From positions 1-64,000 of the forward strand of contig ONXS01000001.1 of assembly GCA_900321855.1 (NCBI GenBank): a DNA stretch of 64,000 nucleotides, in the 5' to 3' direction. The DNA comes from an uncultured Eubacteriales bacterium. GTDB lineage: Bacteria > Bacillota > Clostridia > Lachnospirales > Lachnospiraceae. The notes beneath the pieces were generated by a model that did no database searches, was not told the DNA's origin, and worked only from the letters and a program-made list of their open reading frames with translations. Below are positions 1 to 8,099 of this stretch, piece by piece. The position numbers were made by a program, and so were the translations under genes. How positions within the stretch are numbered: the stretch's first letter is position 1; every line of letters begins with the position of its first letter.

Positions 1-1520
1 AGCCGATTTTAAAATCAACATACGGTGTCATTGTGTATCAGGAGCAGGTTATGGACATTTGTCGAAAACTAGCTGGATTTACGATGGGACAGGCGGATTC
101 GATTCGTAAGGCAATGGGTAAGAAGATTGAGTCTATTCTACAACAGTTTCAGCCGTATTTTATAGAGGGTTCTGGAGATGATATTGATGAGCACACAGGA
201 AAACCATTTGGTATTCCCGGTTGTGTGTCAAAAGGAATTCCAAAAGAGGTTGCAGAAGTAATCTGGAAGAAGATGGCAGACTTTGCAAAATATGCGTTTA
301 ACAAATCACATGCAGCAGTTTATGCAGTGCTTACTATATCTTCCGCATGGATTAAATATTATTATCCGGCAATCTATATGAATGCGATGATGAATACATT
401 TATTGCATCGAACAAATTAAAAACTTATATTTCGGCAACCAAAAAGATGGGAATTAAGATTTTACAGCCAGATGTCAATGAATCTGATTATTTATTTAAA
501 GTGGTGTCACCAAATGAGATTCGATTTGGTCTGTTTGGACTTTCGAATGTCGGCTCTGAGATTACAAAATCAATTGTAAGTGTTCGAAAGGAATATGGAA
601 AATTTACAGATGTTCAGGATTTTGTGGAGAAGATGATGCATGGTGCCGGTGCTACGAGAAAGGTTATGGAGAGTCTGATTTACAGTGGAGCATTTGATTT
701 CGCAAAGGGTTCAAGACAGGCAAAACTTGTAGTGGTAGACAGTGTGCTGGATGCTACAAAGAGCAAAAAGGCAGATATTTTAAGTGGTCAGATGAGTCTG
801 TTTGATATGGGATTTCTCGATGAATCAGAGATTCAGAAATCAAAAGTTGCAATTCCTGATATGGAGGAACTTCCAAAGAGGGAAAAACTGGAAATGGAGA
901 AGAAGTTCGCAGGCTTTTATGTGACAGAGCATCCAATTGATACATTTGATGAAGTTTTGAAAGATTGTGATATTATGGAGGCATCTCTTTTTGAAGAGGA
1001 AGTAATCGATGATGAGGGCGAGACAGTTTCATTTTCAAGAGAGGGAGATGTCAAAATTGCCGGAATTGTGGAGAAATGCCGTATTCTTTATACAAAAAAA
1101 GATGGAAGTCCTATGAAAACATTTGTGATTGAGGACCGTTCCGGAGAAGTGGACTGCATTATGTTTACAAAAGTTTACAGCCAATATGGTGATTTGATAG
1201 AGGATGGAAGTCTGCTTTGTGTCAAGGGAAAATATTCTATGAGAGATGACAGAGGGCAGATTATTGTAAACTGTGTTTGTAATCTCGATGAGATTGATGT
1301 AAATTTTGTAAATGCCAAGAAAATATATCTCAAAGCTGAGACAAAATATGATATCAATCGATACAGGGAAGTTGCTGCAAATTTAAAGACAGGAGATATT
1401 CCTGTACTTGTGCAGTATGACAAAAAGTTATATACGATTGATGAATATGTCGCAGCGGATATGGAGAGTTATATGGAACTCTTAAATGTGGCAGGAAGAA
1501 ATCATATTTTATTTAGATAG
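1..1520 (+). CDS. dnaE: DNA polymerase III alpha subunit, C-terminal part (5' end outside the window)
   Basis: Replicative C-family DNA polymerase, cut by the window edge. The frame is open from base 3 (PILKSTYGVIVYQEQ...), so the gene begins upstream and the GTG at 33 is not a start. The segment TYGVIVYQEQVM, then a region ending in FTMGQADSIRKAMGKK, are typical of the end of the polymerase domain. A helix-hairpin-helix region follows (SEITKSIVSVRKEYGKFTDVQDF). Next comes an OB-fold (VKIAGIVEKCRILYTKKDG, then MKTFVIEDRSGEVDCIMF) that in this family contacts single-stranded DNA. About 505 residues are visible, roughly the last 40 percent of a normal DnaE. The reading frame is intact. Family assignment is very secure; whether this is the leading-strand polymerase cannot be told here, because Clostridia usually also carry PolC. 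Confidence 0.95.
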   Translation, partial: PILKSTYGVIVYQEQVMDICRKLAGFTMGQADSIRKAMGKKIESILQQFQPYFIEGSGDDIDEHTGKPFGIPGCVSKGIPKEVAEVIWKKMADFAKYAFNKSHAAVYAVLTISSAWIKYYYPAIYMNAMMNTFIASNKLKTYISATKKMGIKILQPDVNESDYLFKVVSPNEIRFGLFGLSNVGSEITKSIVSVRKEYGKFTDVQDFVEKMMHGAGATRKVMESLIYSGAFDFAKGSRQAKLVVVDSVLDATKSKKADILSGQMSLFDMGFLDESEIQKSKVAIPDMEELPKREKLEMEKKFAGFYVTEHPIDTFDEVLKDCDIMEASLFEEEVIDDEGETVSFSREGDVKIAGIVEKCRILYTKKDGSPMKTFVIEDRSGEVDCIMFTKVYSQYGDLIEDGSLLCVKGKYSMRDDRGQIIVNCVCNLDEIDVNFVNAKKIYLKAETKYDINRYREVAANLKTGDIPVLVQYDKKLYTIDEYVAADMESYMELLNVAGRNHILFR

Positions 1521-1525
1521 TTTAT

Positions 1526-1590
1526 CATGGTTTACAAATGAAAAATGTAAAATAATGAAAGAATAGACAGGTTTCATATTGTAAACCATG
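1526..1590. repeat. Long imperfect inverted repeat upstream of hrb
   Basis: CATGGTTTACAAATGAAA at 1526-1543 pairs with 1572-1590 (ending TTGTAAACCATG): 12 bp plus 6 bp with a single bulged base and a 28-nt loop. It fills the gap between dnaE and hrb and ends about 12 nt before the hrb ribosome binding site. No T-run follows, so it is a poor intrinsic terminator. It could be a paired operator or an mRNA stem. The pairing is seen directly; the role is unknown. Confidence 0.6.
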
Positions 1591-1618
1591 AAAAATAAAA
1601 TCAAGGGAGGTTTTTACT

Positions 1619-2263
1619 ATGAACAAGAAGGCAATGTACAACTTAACTTATGGACTCTTTGTTCTCACTGCAAAAGAGGGGGACAAGGACAATGGCTGTA
1701 TTATTAACACAGCAGCGCAGGTAACAACGGAGCCAAACCGTATCACCATTGCAGTCAACAAGAGCAACTACACGCATGACATGGTGATGAGAACAGGAGA
1801 ATTTAATATCTCAATTCTCACAGAAAATTCAAAGATGGCAACTTATAAGCACTGGGGATTTGCAAGTGGAAGAGATGTAAACAAGATGGATGGACTGGAA
1901 ATTGACCTCGGTCAGCCTGCATCGGATGAGATTGCAATCCAGTACAGAAGGTCTGCAAATGGAATTATATTCCTCACAAAAGAGACAAATACCTATATCA
2001 GTGCAAAGGTCGTTCAGACGGTTGACCTCGGAAGTCATACGTTGTTTATCGCAGACGTGACAGATGCAGAGGTACTCTCAGACGATAACTCCGTGACTTA
2101 TGGATATTATCAGAAGAACATCAAACCAGCACCAGAAAAAACTGGGGATAAGAAAGGATTTATCTGCACTGTATGCGGTTATATTTATGAGGGAGAGACA
2201 CTGCCGAAAGACTTTATTTGTCCGATTTGTAAGCACCCGGCAGATGATTTTAGACCACTGTAG
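1619..2263 (+). CDS. hrb: High-molecular-weight rubredoxin (flavin reductase domain fused to rubredoxin)
   Basis: A 214-residue electron-transfer protein. Residues 1 to about 160 form a flavin-reductase-like split-barrel (NLTYGLFVLTAKEGDKDNGCIINTA, VTTEPNRITIAVNK) expected to bind FMN. Residues 181-214 are a rubredoxin with the four iron ligands Cys183, Cys186, Cys201 and Cys204 (CTVCG and CPIC). The rubredoxin loop is short, as in other Hrb proteins. In acetogens such as Moorella, Hrb takes electrons from NAD(P)H and passes them to flavodiiron proteins or rubrerythrin for oxygen and peroxide removal. A similar cytoplasmic oxidative-stress role is inferred here, though no partner gene is adjacent. 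The start is fixed by AAGGGAGG at 1603-1610. The gene is monocistronic, flanked by the inverted repeat upstream and the leuA leader downstream. Confidence 0.92.
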   Translation: MNKKAMYNLTYGLFVLTAKEGDKDNGCIINTAAQVTTEPNRITIAVNKSNYTHDMVMRTGEFNISILTENSKMATYKHWGFASGRDVNKMDGLEIDLGQPASDEIAIQYRRSANGIIFLTKETNTYISAKVVQTVDLGSHTLFIADVTDAEVLSDDNSVTYGYYQKNIKPAPEKTGDKKGFICTVCGYIYEGETLPKDFICPICKHPADDFRPL

Positions 2264-2419
2264 AGTGAGTGGATTTTGATACTTTTAGTGATTATCAATT
2301 AGCTTTAAGATGATGAATTTTCTGTGTTGTAGAAAAGTAATGCAAGAACATATAGGATGTGATTGCAAATATGATTTGGAGAATGAAGTAAAATTAAGGG
2401 AGCAATCTCGTATTCTCTC

Positions 2420-2448
2420 TTGCAATCTCTACAGTTATCTGCTATAAT
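2420..2448 (+). promoter_or_regulatory. Sigma-A promoter of the leuA T-box transcript
   Basis: TTGCAA (2420-2425), a 17-bp spacer and TATAAT (2443-2448) make a near-consensus promoter. Transcription should begin near 2455, giving a leader of about 415 nt before leuA. Confidence 0.8.
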
Positions 2449-2454
2449 GAACTT

Positions 2455-2760
2455 TACGAAAAGGTCGTGAAGAGGAATAGTAATTGTAAGACTGATTTCA
2501 GAGAGTTGCCGGGTGGTGTGAGGCAATAGAAGAATTATGATGAACTCGCCTCGGAACTGTCACCTGAACGATGTATTCTATACATATGGCAGATATATTT
2601 AGTAGGCGTGAACGGAGTCTCACCGTTATAGGAGAAGGACATGGAAGTGTCTGATGAGTGTATAAGTGATAACTTATGAATTAGAGTGGTACCGCGGAGA
2701 ATATACCTTCGTCTCTAGTTGCTTATTCGTGAGCGGCTATTGACGAAGGTTTTTTTAGAG
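2455..2760 (+). promoter_or_regulatory. T-box riboswitch, leucine type, controlling leuA
   Basis: The leader carries the diagnostic T-box sequence AGAGTGGTACCGCGGA at 2683-2698, followed at once by a terminator. The region 2500-2527 resembles the conserved distal part of stem I (CAGAGAGTTGCC, then GGGTGGTGTGAGG). The likely specifier is CTC at 2545-2547, in the context GAA-CTC-G with a purine after the codon, which reads leucine and agrees with the downstream gene. Uncharged tRNA-Leu pairing with the specifier and the T-box bulge should favour the antiterminator and switch leuA on during leucine starvation. The T-box itself is certain; the exact specifier position is inferred from context rather than from a folded model. 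Confidence 0.93.
2705..2756 (+). terminator. Regulated terminator of the T-box leader
   Basis: ACCTTCGTC (2705-2713) pairs with GACGAAGGT (2742-2750), followed by a T-run. The 5' arm lies just after the T-box sequence, so antiterminator and terminator can be mutually exclusive. Confidence 0.9.
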
Positions 2761-2868
2761 TAATAGAGTAACGGCTCTCTAATAGAGTTGCTTTACTTCG
2801 TAAATCAAGCTATATCACGCAGGTATGTTGTATTAGATAATAAAATAATAGTAAAGGAGATTGAAACA

Positions 2869-4527
2869 ATGGAGAATTACAAGAAGTATTCGAGATCGTA
2901 TTTTTTACCACCAGTTGTAACATATGACTGGGTGAAAAAGGATTATGTAGATAAGGCACCTATCTGGTGTAGTGTGGATTTGAGAGATGGTAATCAGGCG
3001 TTAATTGAGCCAATGAGCTTAGAGGAGAAATTAGAGTTTTTCGAACTCCTTGTTAAGATTGGTTTTAAAGAGATTGAGATTGGTTTTCCGGCAGCATCTG
3101 AGACAGAATTTGAATTTACAAGAGCGCTGATTGAGAGAAATATGATTCCTGATGATGTTACGATTCAGGTATTAACTCAGGCGAGAGAGCACATTATCAA
3201 GAGAACATTTGAGGCTGTTAAGGGTGCCCCTAGAGCCGTGATTCATGTATATAACTCTACTTCTGTATGGCAGAGAGAGCAGGTATTTAAGAAGTCAAAA
3301 GAAGAGATTAAGCAGATTGCAATTGATGGAGCTAGTCTTCTTAAAAAACTTGCAGACGAGACAGAAGGAAATTTTGCATTTGAGTACAGTCCGGAGAGTT
3401 TTTCTCAGACTGAGATGGATTATGCGCTTGAAGTTGTCAATGCTGTTCTTGATGTATGGCAGCCAAAGGCAGAGAATAAGCCAATCATCAACCTTCCAAT
3501 GACCGTTGAAAACATGATGCCACATGTTGCAGCATGTCAGATTGAATATTTTAACAAGAATATGAAGTATCGTGATAATGTCGTATTATCACTTCACCCA
3601 CACAATGACAGAGGCTGTGGTGTTGCAAATGCAGAGATGTGTTTACTTGCAGGAGCGGACAGAGTAGAGGGAACTATTTTTGGAAATGGTGAGAGAACAG
3701 GTAATGTCGATATTGTAACGCTTGCAATGAATATGTTCTCACAGGGCGTAGACCCAGTGCTTGATTTTGGCGATATGCCAGTCATCAGAGAGAAATATGA
3801 GAGACTGACAAGAATGGAAGTATCTCCAAGACAGCCATATGGCGGTGACCTTGTATTTACAGCATTTTCTGGTTCTCATCAGGATGCTATTTCAAAGGGA
3901 ATGACATGCAGAGCAGAGAGTGGAAAGGACGATTGGAGAGTTCCATATCTTCCAATTGACCCAGTGGATGTTGGCCGTACATACGATTCGGATGTCATTC
4001 GTTTCAACAGCCAGTCTGGTAAGGGTGGAATCGGATATATCTTCAAGAATTCATTTGGAATTATTCTTCCAAAAGAGATGAGTAATGATGTGAGCTACTT
4101 CTTAAAAGATGTCTCAGATAAGACACACAGCGAGTTAACTCCAGATGTGATTTATGATGAGTTTAAGAAAGAGTACATTGAAAATAGTGGTAAATTTAAT
4201 GTCAGCGAAGTTCATTTCAAACAGGAAAATGGAATTGTTGCTACAGTAAGTGTTGTTCAGGGTGGAAAATCGGTTGATGTTGTGACTGCTGGAAATGGTC
4301 GATTGGACGCAGTAAGTAATGCACTCAAGAAACATTTAGGCGTAGATTATAAATTAACAGATTATTCAGAGCAGGCAATGACAACTGGTTCACAGTCAAA
4401 CGCCATTGCATATGTGTCAATCAATATGAATGGCAAATTGTACTGGGGTGCAGGCATTGATCCGGATATTATTAAGGCATCGATTAATGCGTTGTGTGTT
4501 GCAGTGAATAGAGCGTTAGAGGCATAA
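2869..4527 (+). CDS. leuA: 2-isopropylmalate synthase
   Basis: First committed step of leucine synthesis: condenses acetyl-CoA with 2-oxoisovalerate. The protein is 552 residues, the long LeuA form. The TIM-barrel holds the metal and substrate motifs WCSVDLRDGNQAL near the N terminus, GFKEIEIGFPAASETEFEF, LSLHPHNDRGCG with its two metal-binding His, and GNGERTGNVD. The C-terminal 120 or so residues form the regulatory domain that normally binds leucine for feedback inhibition. ATG at 2869 is chosen over the in-frame upstream start at 2788 because AAAGGAGA at 2853-2860 precedes it and the family begins near this point. Expression is controlled by the leucine T-box immediately upstream. No other leu genes adjoin it; a terminator follows. 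Confidence 0.96.
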   Translation: MENYKKYSRSYFLPPVVTYDWVKKDYVDKAPIWCSVDLRDGNQALIEPMSLEEKLEFFELLVKIGFKEIEIGFPAASETEFEFTRALIERNMIPDDVTIQVLTQAREHIIKRTFEAVKGAPRAVIHVYNSTSVWQREQVFKKSKEEIKQIAIDGASLLKKLADETEGNFAFEYSPESFSQTEMDYALEVVNAVLDVWQPKAENKPIINLPMTVENMMPHVAACQIEYFNKNMKYRDNVVLSLHPHNDRGCGVANAEMCLLAGADRVEGTIFGNGERTGNVDIVTLAMNMFSQGVDPVLDFGDMPVIREKYERLTRMEVSPRQPYGGDLVFTAFSGSHQDAISKGMTCRAESGKDDWRVPYLPIDPVDVGRTYDSDVIRFNSQSGKGGIGYIFKNSFGIILPKEMSNDVSYFLKDVSDKTHSELTPDVIYDEFKKEYIENSGKFNVSEVHFKQENGIVATVSVVQGGKSVDVVTAGNGRLDAVSNALKKHLGVDYKLTDYSEQAMTTGSQSNAIAYVSINMNGKLYWGAGIDPDIIKASINALCVAVNRALEA

Positions 4528-4547
4528 GAATATTTTTGAAAAAGAAA

Positions 4548-4600
4548 AGAGAGTTGAATTTTATTACGAAGAAAAAACGAATAAAGTTCAACTCTTTTTT
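4548..4600. terminator. Terminator between convergent leuA and the Nudix gene
   Basis: AAGAGAGTTGAA on the left pairs with TTCAACTCTT on the right, ending in a T-run on the plus strand. The A-rich left flank gives a U-run on the minus strand too, so it can serve both genes. Confidence 0.8.
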
Positions 4601-4654
4601 ATTTTAAATAGGTTTATTGTGTAACAATAGATTATTTGTAAAACGTGCAGTCTG

Positions 4655-5224
4655 TTATCTCATCATCCACGCAGCCATATGTACAACCTGCTGGAATTTT
4701 CCGTCTTTAATAAGTTTATCAATATCCTTATCGGTCAGATATTCGACATTTAAAAATTCGGTATCATCTAGATGTAAATCACCAGCTTTTTTACAATTAT
4801 TAGCGATAAATATATATCCGTAATTGGAAGAAATGCTTGCGCAGTCTGGAATCGTGACGAGATGTTTCCACTCATCGGATACATAGCCGGTTTCTTCTCG
4901 AAGTTCTCGAATGGCAGCAGGGAGTGCCACTTCCTTGATATATTTTTCGGTGAACATCTCACTGTAATCTTGATTTTCAATCGCCCCTGCCGGAAATTCG
5001 GTTGTGACCTGACGGATTCCGTGACGGTACTGTTTGACACAGAGATAATCGCCATTCGTGTCTTGGGCGATGATAACCACATAGTTTCGTCTTGTAAAAT
5101 TGTAGTAGGAACCGTGAACCGTTCCGTCAGGCAATTTGTAAGAATTTTCGCGGAAATCAATCCATTCGTCCTGAATCAGATGTTTTGTCTCTACAAGTTC
5201 CCATTCTAAATCTTTATCGTTCAT
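4655..5224 (-). CDS. Nudix hydrolase, ADP-ribose pyrophosphatase type
   Basis: A 189-residue cytoplasmic Nudix enzyme. The Nudix box is visible as GAIE ... AAIRELREETGYV, with the metal-binding REXXEE core intact. An insert of about 20 residues (NQDYSEMFTEKYIKEVALP) separates the box's first glycine from the Glu-rich helix, longer than in the standard spacing. The N-terminal part (WIDFRENSYKLPDGTVHGSYYNFTRRNYVVIIAQ) resembles ADP-ribose pyrophosphatases, which cleave ADP-ribose to AMP and ribose 5-phosphate. Substrate is inferred only. The start is supported by AAAGGAAAA upstream on the minus strand. It is a single gene, convergent with leuA. Confidence 0.85.
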   Translation of the reverse strand: MNDKDLEWELVETKHLIQDEWIDFRENSYKLPDGTVHGSYYNFTRRNYVVIIAQDTNGDYLCVKQYRHGIRQVTTEFPAGAIENQDYSEMFTEKYIKEVALPAAIRELREETGYVSDEWKHLVTIPDCASISSNYGYIFIANNCKKAGDLHLDDTEFLNVEYLTDKDIDKLIKDGKFQQVVHMAAWMMR

Positions 5225-5259
5225 TTATTTTTCCTTTCATTATAAAATTCATTGCTCCT

Positions 5260-5288
5260 ATTATAGATGTTTTTGAAAATCATAGCAA
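5260..5288 (-). promoter_or_regulatory. Promoter of the Nudix gene
   Basis: On the minus strand, TTGCTA (5288-5283), a 17-bp spacer and TATAAT (5265-5260) lie 36 nt ahead of the start codon. Confidence 0.55.
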
Positions 5289-5311
5289 TGTAAAGTTTTG
5301 AATGATGAGTA

Positions 5312-5436
5312 ATCCACTGCCTCTAAGGTGTAAAGACGTAGGCGGTGGTATCAGGGGATGCTTATGTCAGGAGAGGTGAAAGCCCCTTCTGACAGGCTGC
5401 GAAACAGCTTGTTTTCATGAGCAAGTAGCGCAGCAG
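5312..5436 (+). ncRNA. Structured non-coding repeat, copy 1
   Basis: This gap (5225-5584) holds no gene but a run of stem-loops. CCACTGCCT (5314-5322) pairs with AGGCGGTGG (5340-5348) around a loop of CTAAGGTGTAAAGACGT. GTCAGGAGAGG (5366-5376) pairs with CCCCTTCTGAC (near 5383-5393). CTGCG (5397-5401) pairs with CGCAG (near 5429-5433), enclosing an inner GCTTG/CAAG stem. The first hairpin and flanks recur at about 7806-7850. Such multi-stem RNA can be the end of an IS605-type element with its guide RNA, or another mobile RNA relic; no transposase or TnpB gene is present. Identity is not established. Confidence 0.45.
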
Positions 5437-5477
5437 ATTGCGAATGTCCGCTTTACATGGGAGAAATTGTAGGGATA

Positions 5478-5506
5478 TTGTATAAAAAAATAGAAAGATT
5501 TATAAT
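5478..5506 (+). promoter_or_regulatory. Promoter of the CinA-C amidase gene
   Basis: TTGTAT (5478-5483), a 17-bp spacer and TATAAT (5501-5506), about 80 nt before the start codon. Confidence 0.55.
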
Positions 5507-5584
5507 ATATAATTAGGATAGAAGTTTGTAACAGATAAATCAAAAAGGTCAGATATGACATTAGATTAGAAAAGGAAGGTTCAC

Positions 5585-6100
5585 ATGCAGCAAAAAGTGT
5601 ATAATGAAAATGATATTAGAAATGATTATAGAAAACTTACAAGGTTATTGATTGAAAAGGGGATGACGATTACCACAATGGAGAGTGCTACGTCTGGTCA
5701 GATAGCATCGCTGATTACAGATACAGAAGGTTCTTCCGCAGTATTAAAAGGAGCATTTATTACATATAGCAATGAGGCAAAAATTATGCAGGGAGTGCCT
5801 TCGAAGATTATTCATGAGTATTCTGTATATTCGAAAGAGGCTGCGACTGCAATGGCAGAAAGATGCAGAGATGTATATCAGGCAGATATTGGGATTGGTG
5901 TGACTGGAACAATGGGAAATGTTGATCCTGCAAATCCGGAATTTTCAGAGGTGGGAAAAGTCTATTTTGCCATTAGCATGAAAGGCGGTACCGATGCTTT
6001 TTATATTGAACTTCCAGAGCAACCGAGCAGATATATGTATAAGTTGGCTGTAAGTAAAGCAATATTCGATGAGATAATGAAAAAAATACTTTGTTTGTAA
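5585..6100 (+). CDS. pncC: CinA C-terminal family protein, nicotinamide-nucleotide amidase
   Basis: A 171-residue stand-alone CinA-C domain. It carries the family signature TTMESATSGQIASLITDTEGSSAVLKGAFITYSNEAK, including the catalytic Ser region, and the glycine-rich IGVTGTMGNVDPANP loop near residue 120. Members deamidate nicotinamide mononucleotide to nicotinate mononucleotide, feeding NAD salvage, and act in the cytoplasm. Full-length CinA has an extra N-terminal MoeA-like domain; it is absent here, as in many PncC proteins. The usual GxxGPGG-type loop is changed (GTMGNVDP), which may affect activity. The start is fixed by AAAGGAAGG about 9 nt upstream. The gene appears monocistronic. Confidence 0.85.
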   Translation: MQQKVYNENDIRNDYRKLTRLLIEKGMTITTMESATSGQIASLITDTEGSSAVLKGAFITYSNEAKIMQGVPSKIIHEYSVYSKEAATAMAERCRDVYQADIGIGVTGTMGNVDPANPEFSEVGKVYFAISMKGGTDAFYIELPEQPSRYMYKLAVSKAIFDEIMKKILCL

Positions 6101-6197
6101 TGATTTTCACAGACATAAATATGATTACAGAATAAGTTAAAAGTTTCTTAACTTTTATAGTCGAAAGAAAATGTTATAATAATTTAAGTAATTATAT

Positions 6198-6326
6198 TTA
6201 TCTCTGTGAGAGACGAATCTCCCAAAGGGATAAATGTTTTGCGAGGATGCACATCAATTTACATAGAGATAATTTATCAGTTGAGGCTGACGTAAATTAG
6301 ATGTCAATATTCGCAAGCGAGTATTG
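6198..6326 (+). promoter_or_regulatory. Highly structured 5' leader of the DUF5648 gene (possible pseudoknot)
   Basis: A TATAAT at 6175-6180 probably starts this leader of about 155 nt. Two pairings interlock: TTATCTCT (6198-6205) with AGAGATAA (6265-6272), and ACATCAATTTAC (6251-6262) with GTAAATTAGATGT (6292-6304, one bulge). The order A-B-A'-B' allows either an H-type pseudoknot or two alternative folds. A strong hairpin, CAATATTCGC (6305-6314) with GCGAGTATTG (6317-6326), sits just before the ribosome binding site GGAAAGGA. I could not match it to a known riboswitch class. A ligand-sensing role is inference. Confidence 0.5.
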
Positions 6327-6344
6327 AATGGGAAAGGATAAATT

Positions 6345-7670
6345 ATGAATAAGACATTACGAAATTTGATTGCGACTGGAATTATTTTGGGGAGTATGGT
6401 GTTCTCAGGAACATCGGTGTATGCACAAGAGGGGTTGAGTGATGTGGAATTGACAAACTCACAGAGCGTACAATTATTTGAAGGGCCATCTGTAGCAGAG
6501 GACCATCATTTGACGGGAACCGTAACGATTTATCGTCTTTATAATAGTGTAAATGGAGAACATTTGTATACCTCAGATGCACATGAAAAAGATGTGCTTT
6601 ATAAGCAGCGTGGATGGGGATATGAGGGTGAGGCATGGTATGCACCAACTGCCAAGTCAGGTACACCGGTATATCGTCTATATAATCCAAAATTATTAAA
6701 TCATTTATATACGACAGACACAAATGAGGTTAAGACACTGACTACAAAATATGGATGGATTAAAGATAATAATGGAAAACCTGTCTTTTATTCAGGGGGA
6801 AGTGCAAATATCTACCGAGTATATAATGCAGGACTTCAGGGATTGCATCACTGGACAACCGACAGCAATGAATATAAGACACTTCCAAAATATAACTGGA
6901 AACAGGAAGGAGTTAAGCTGAGAGCCATTCAGTCAGGAAATCCGATTAAAACGCAGTATTATAAAGATCATCAGAATATTAAAGCAATTCCTTCCGGAAA
7001 ACACACGATTGATAATACATCATCAAAATATGCAATTGAGGCAGATGTTACATTAAAAGGTTCAGGTACAGGACGTCATGCAAAGTTAGTGATTGCCAGT
7101 CCTACATCAGCAGTGTCATTTGGTCTTCAGTATGATGCAGCAGCACGTGAACCTCATACAGGAAAAAATTCATTTATGATAGAGAACATCAGTCATAATA
7201 ATGTGGGCGGTCAGAGTTATCATTGGACTGACTACTATGGACAGGAAGGTGTCAGTTACCACTTAATGTTAATTTTACATGAAAATGGAAGATATGAGGG
7301 ATATATCAACGGAGCACAGGTTATTATTGGACGAAATCCGGCATTGGCAGGTGAGGAAGATTTGGCTTTGCGTGTAGAAGGAGCAGCGCGTAAATCAGGA
7401 GATTCGATAACTGCAACCTTTAAAAATATTAAATTGAAAAAAGATGTGTACAGGTTAAACCAAAGTTGGCTTGGAACGCCAAGATTTAATAGAAACAATG
7501 GACTTGTGGCAATTTTTGATGGTGTAAAAACTACAAATTCACCTTCCGAGGATAGAAGTGTAAAGAATGTAACAATTACTGGAACACTGAGTGGAATTCC
7601 TCAAAATGCAGATTGGGACACAGCGGGTTATTATGATAAAGCATCGGCATTGGCGCAGTTTTATAATTAG
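6345..7670 (+). CDS. Secreted surface protein with DUF5648-type repeats and a lectin-like domain
   Basis: A 441-residue exported protein. Residues 1-27 are a Sec signal peptide (NLIATGIILGSMVFSGTSVYA, cleavage after AQ or YA). Residues about 60-200 contain three repeats of the pattern YRLYN...HLYT.D.NE...L....W..EG, the hallmark of DUF5648, often found in secreted hydrolases and adhesins of Firmicutes. Residues about 210-380 look like a concanavalin-type beta-sandwich (KYAIEADVTLKGSG, VSFGLQYD, SYHLMLILHENGRYEGYINGAQV), suggesting carbohydrate binding. There is no lipobox, LPXTG motif or membrane anchor, so it is probably released or held by cell-wall interaction. Substrate unknown. A structured leader precedes it and a terminator follows. 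Confidence 0.75.
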   Translation: MNKTLRNLIATGIILGSMVFSGTSVYAQEGLSDVELTNSQSVQLFEGPSVAEDHHLTGTVTIYRLYNSVNGEHLYTSDAHEKDVLYKQRGWGYEGEAWYAPTAKSGTPVYRLYNPKLLNHLYTTDTNEVKTLTTKYGWIKDNNGKPVFYSGGSANIYRVYNAGLQGLHHWTTDSNEYKTLPKYNWKQEGVKLRAIQSGNPIKTQYYKDHQNIKAIPSGKHTIDNTSSKYAIEADVTLKGSGTGRHAKLVIASPTSAVSFGLQYDAAAREPHTGKNSFMIENISHNNVGGQSYHWTDYYGQEGVSYHLMLILHENGRYEGYINGAQVIIGRNPALAGEEDLALRVEGAARKSGDSITATFKNIKLKKDVYRLNQSWLGTPRFNRNNGLVAIFDGVKTTNSPSEDRSVKNVTITGTLSGIPQNADWDTAGYYDKASALAQFYN

Positions 7671-7707
7671 ATTAGATAAGATGAAATTCAAAAATATTTG
7701 ACAGTAG

Positions 7708-7750
7708 AAAATATTCCTTGTAAAGTTTAACTTTATGAGGGATATTTTTA
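7708..7750 (+). terminator. Terminator of the DUF5648 gene
   Basis: AATATTCC pairs with GGGATATT around an inner stem TAAAGT-TTA-ACTTTA, ending in a T-run. Confidence 0.65.
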
Positions 7751-7805
7751 TTCTTGACAATAGGTTGTTCGTGAAGTGCACATATAAATTGAACGCAGAT
7801 AAGCA

Positions 7806-7850
7806 ATCCCCATTTCTAAGGTGTAAGGACGTAGGCGGGGGGTATCGGGA
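7806..7850 (+). repeat. Structured non-coding repeat, copy 2 (truncated)
   Basis: Shares CTAAGGTGTAA-GACGTAGGCGG and flanking AATCC/GGTATC-GGGAT with copy 1 at 5312, about 40 matching bases of 50. The later stems of copy 1 are missing because the sequence passes directly into a gene remnant at about 7845. The 5' arm is degenerate, so the hairpin is weak here. Confidence 0.5.
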
Positions 7851-8099
7851 TTATATAAGCGTGATGAGGGCACAGCATCAGCAATTTTGGAAAGTGTTGG
7901 ATGGAGTATTGTATCGGGATTGGGTGCATCATTTACAGGTGGTTCTGTATTTTTCGTATTGGCTCTTTTCGTTTCGGGATTTAAGATAGCAATACTTTCG
8001 ATGATAATAGCTGTGAGATTTGTATGGTTATGTGTTGCATACCTATTTACTACTGTGTTATATTTTGTAAAAAGCAGAGAAGGAAGTTTTGAGGAATAA
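7845..8099 (+). pseudogene. 5'-truncated paralogue of the 24.3-kb membrane protein
   Basis: The frame from TCG at 7845 (SGLYKRDEGTASAILESVGWSIVSGLGASFTGG...) matches the C-terminal two thirds of the protein encoded at 24271-24687, down to the shared ending FTTVLYFVKSRE. The first 55 or so residues are missing. At the junction the sequence changes into the structured repeat copy 2, so an insertion or deletion there removed the 5' end. There is no good ribosome binding site; a TTG at 7887 is the only nearby start candidate. Two membrane segments remain. Most likely a dead remnant. Confidence 0.75.

Noticed and set aside
6181..6344. c-di-GMP riboswitch (GEMM-I or II) before the DUF5648 gene
   Set aside because: Surface proteins of Clostridia are often so controlled, but the conserved GEMM-I core and the class II core are not present.
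7735..7989. Plus-strand frame overlapping the membrane-protein remnant
   Set aside because: It is in a different frame from the recognisable homology and starts within the preceding terminator.
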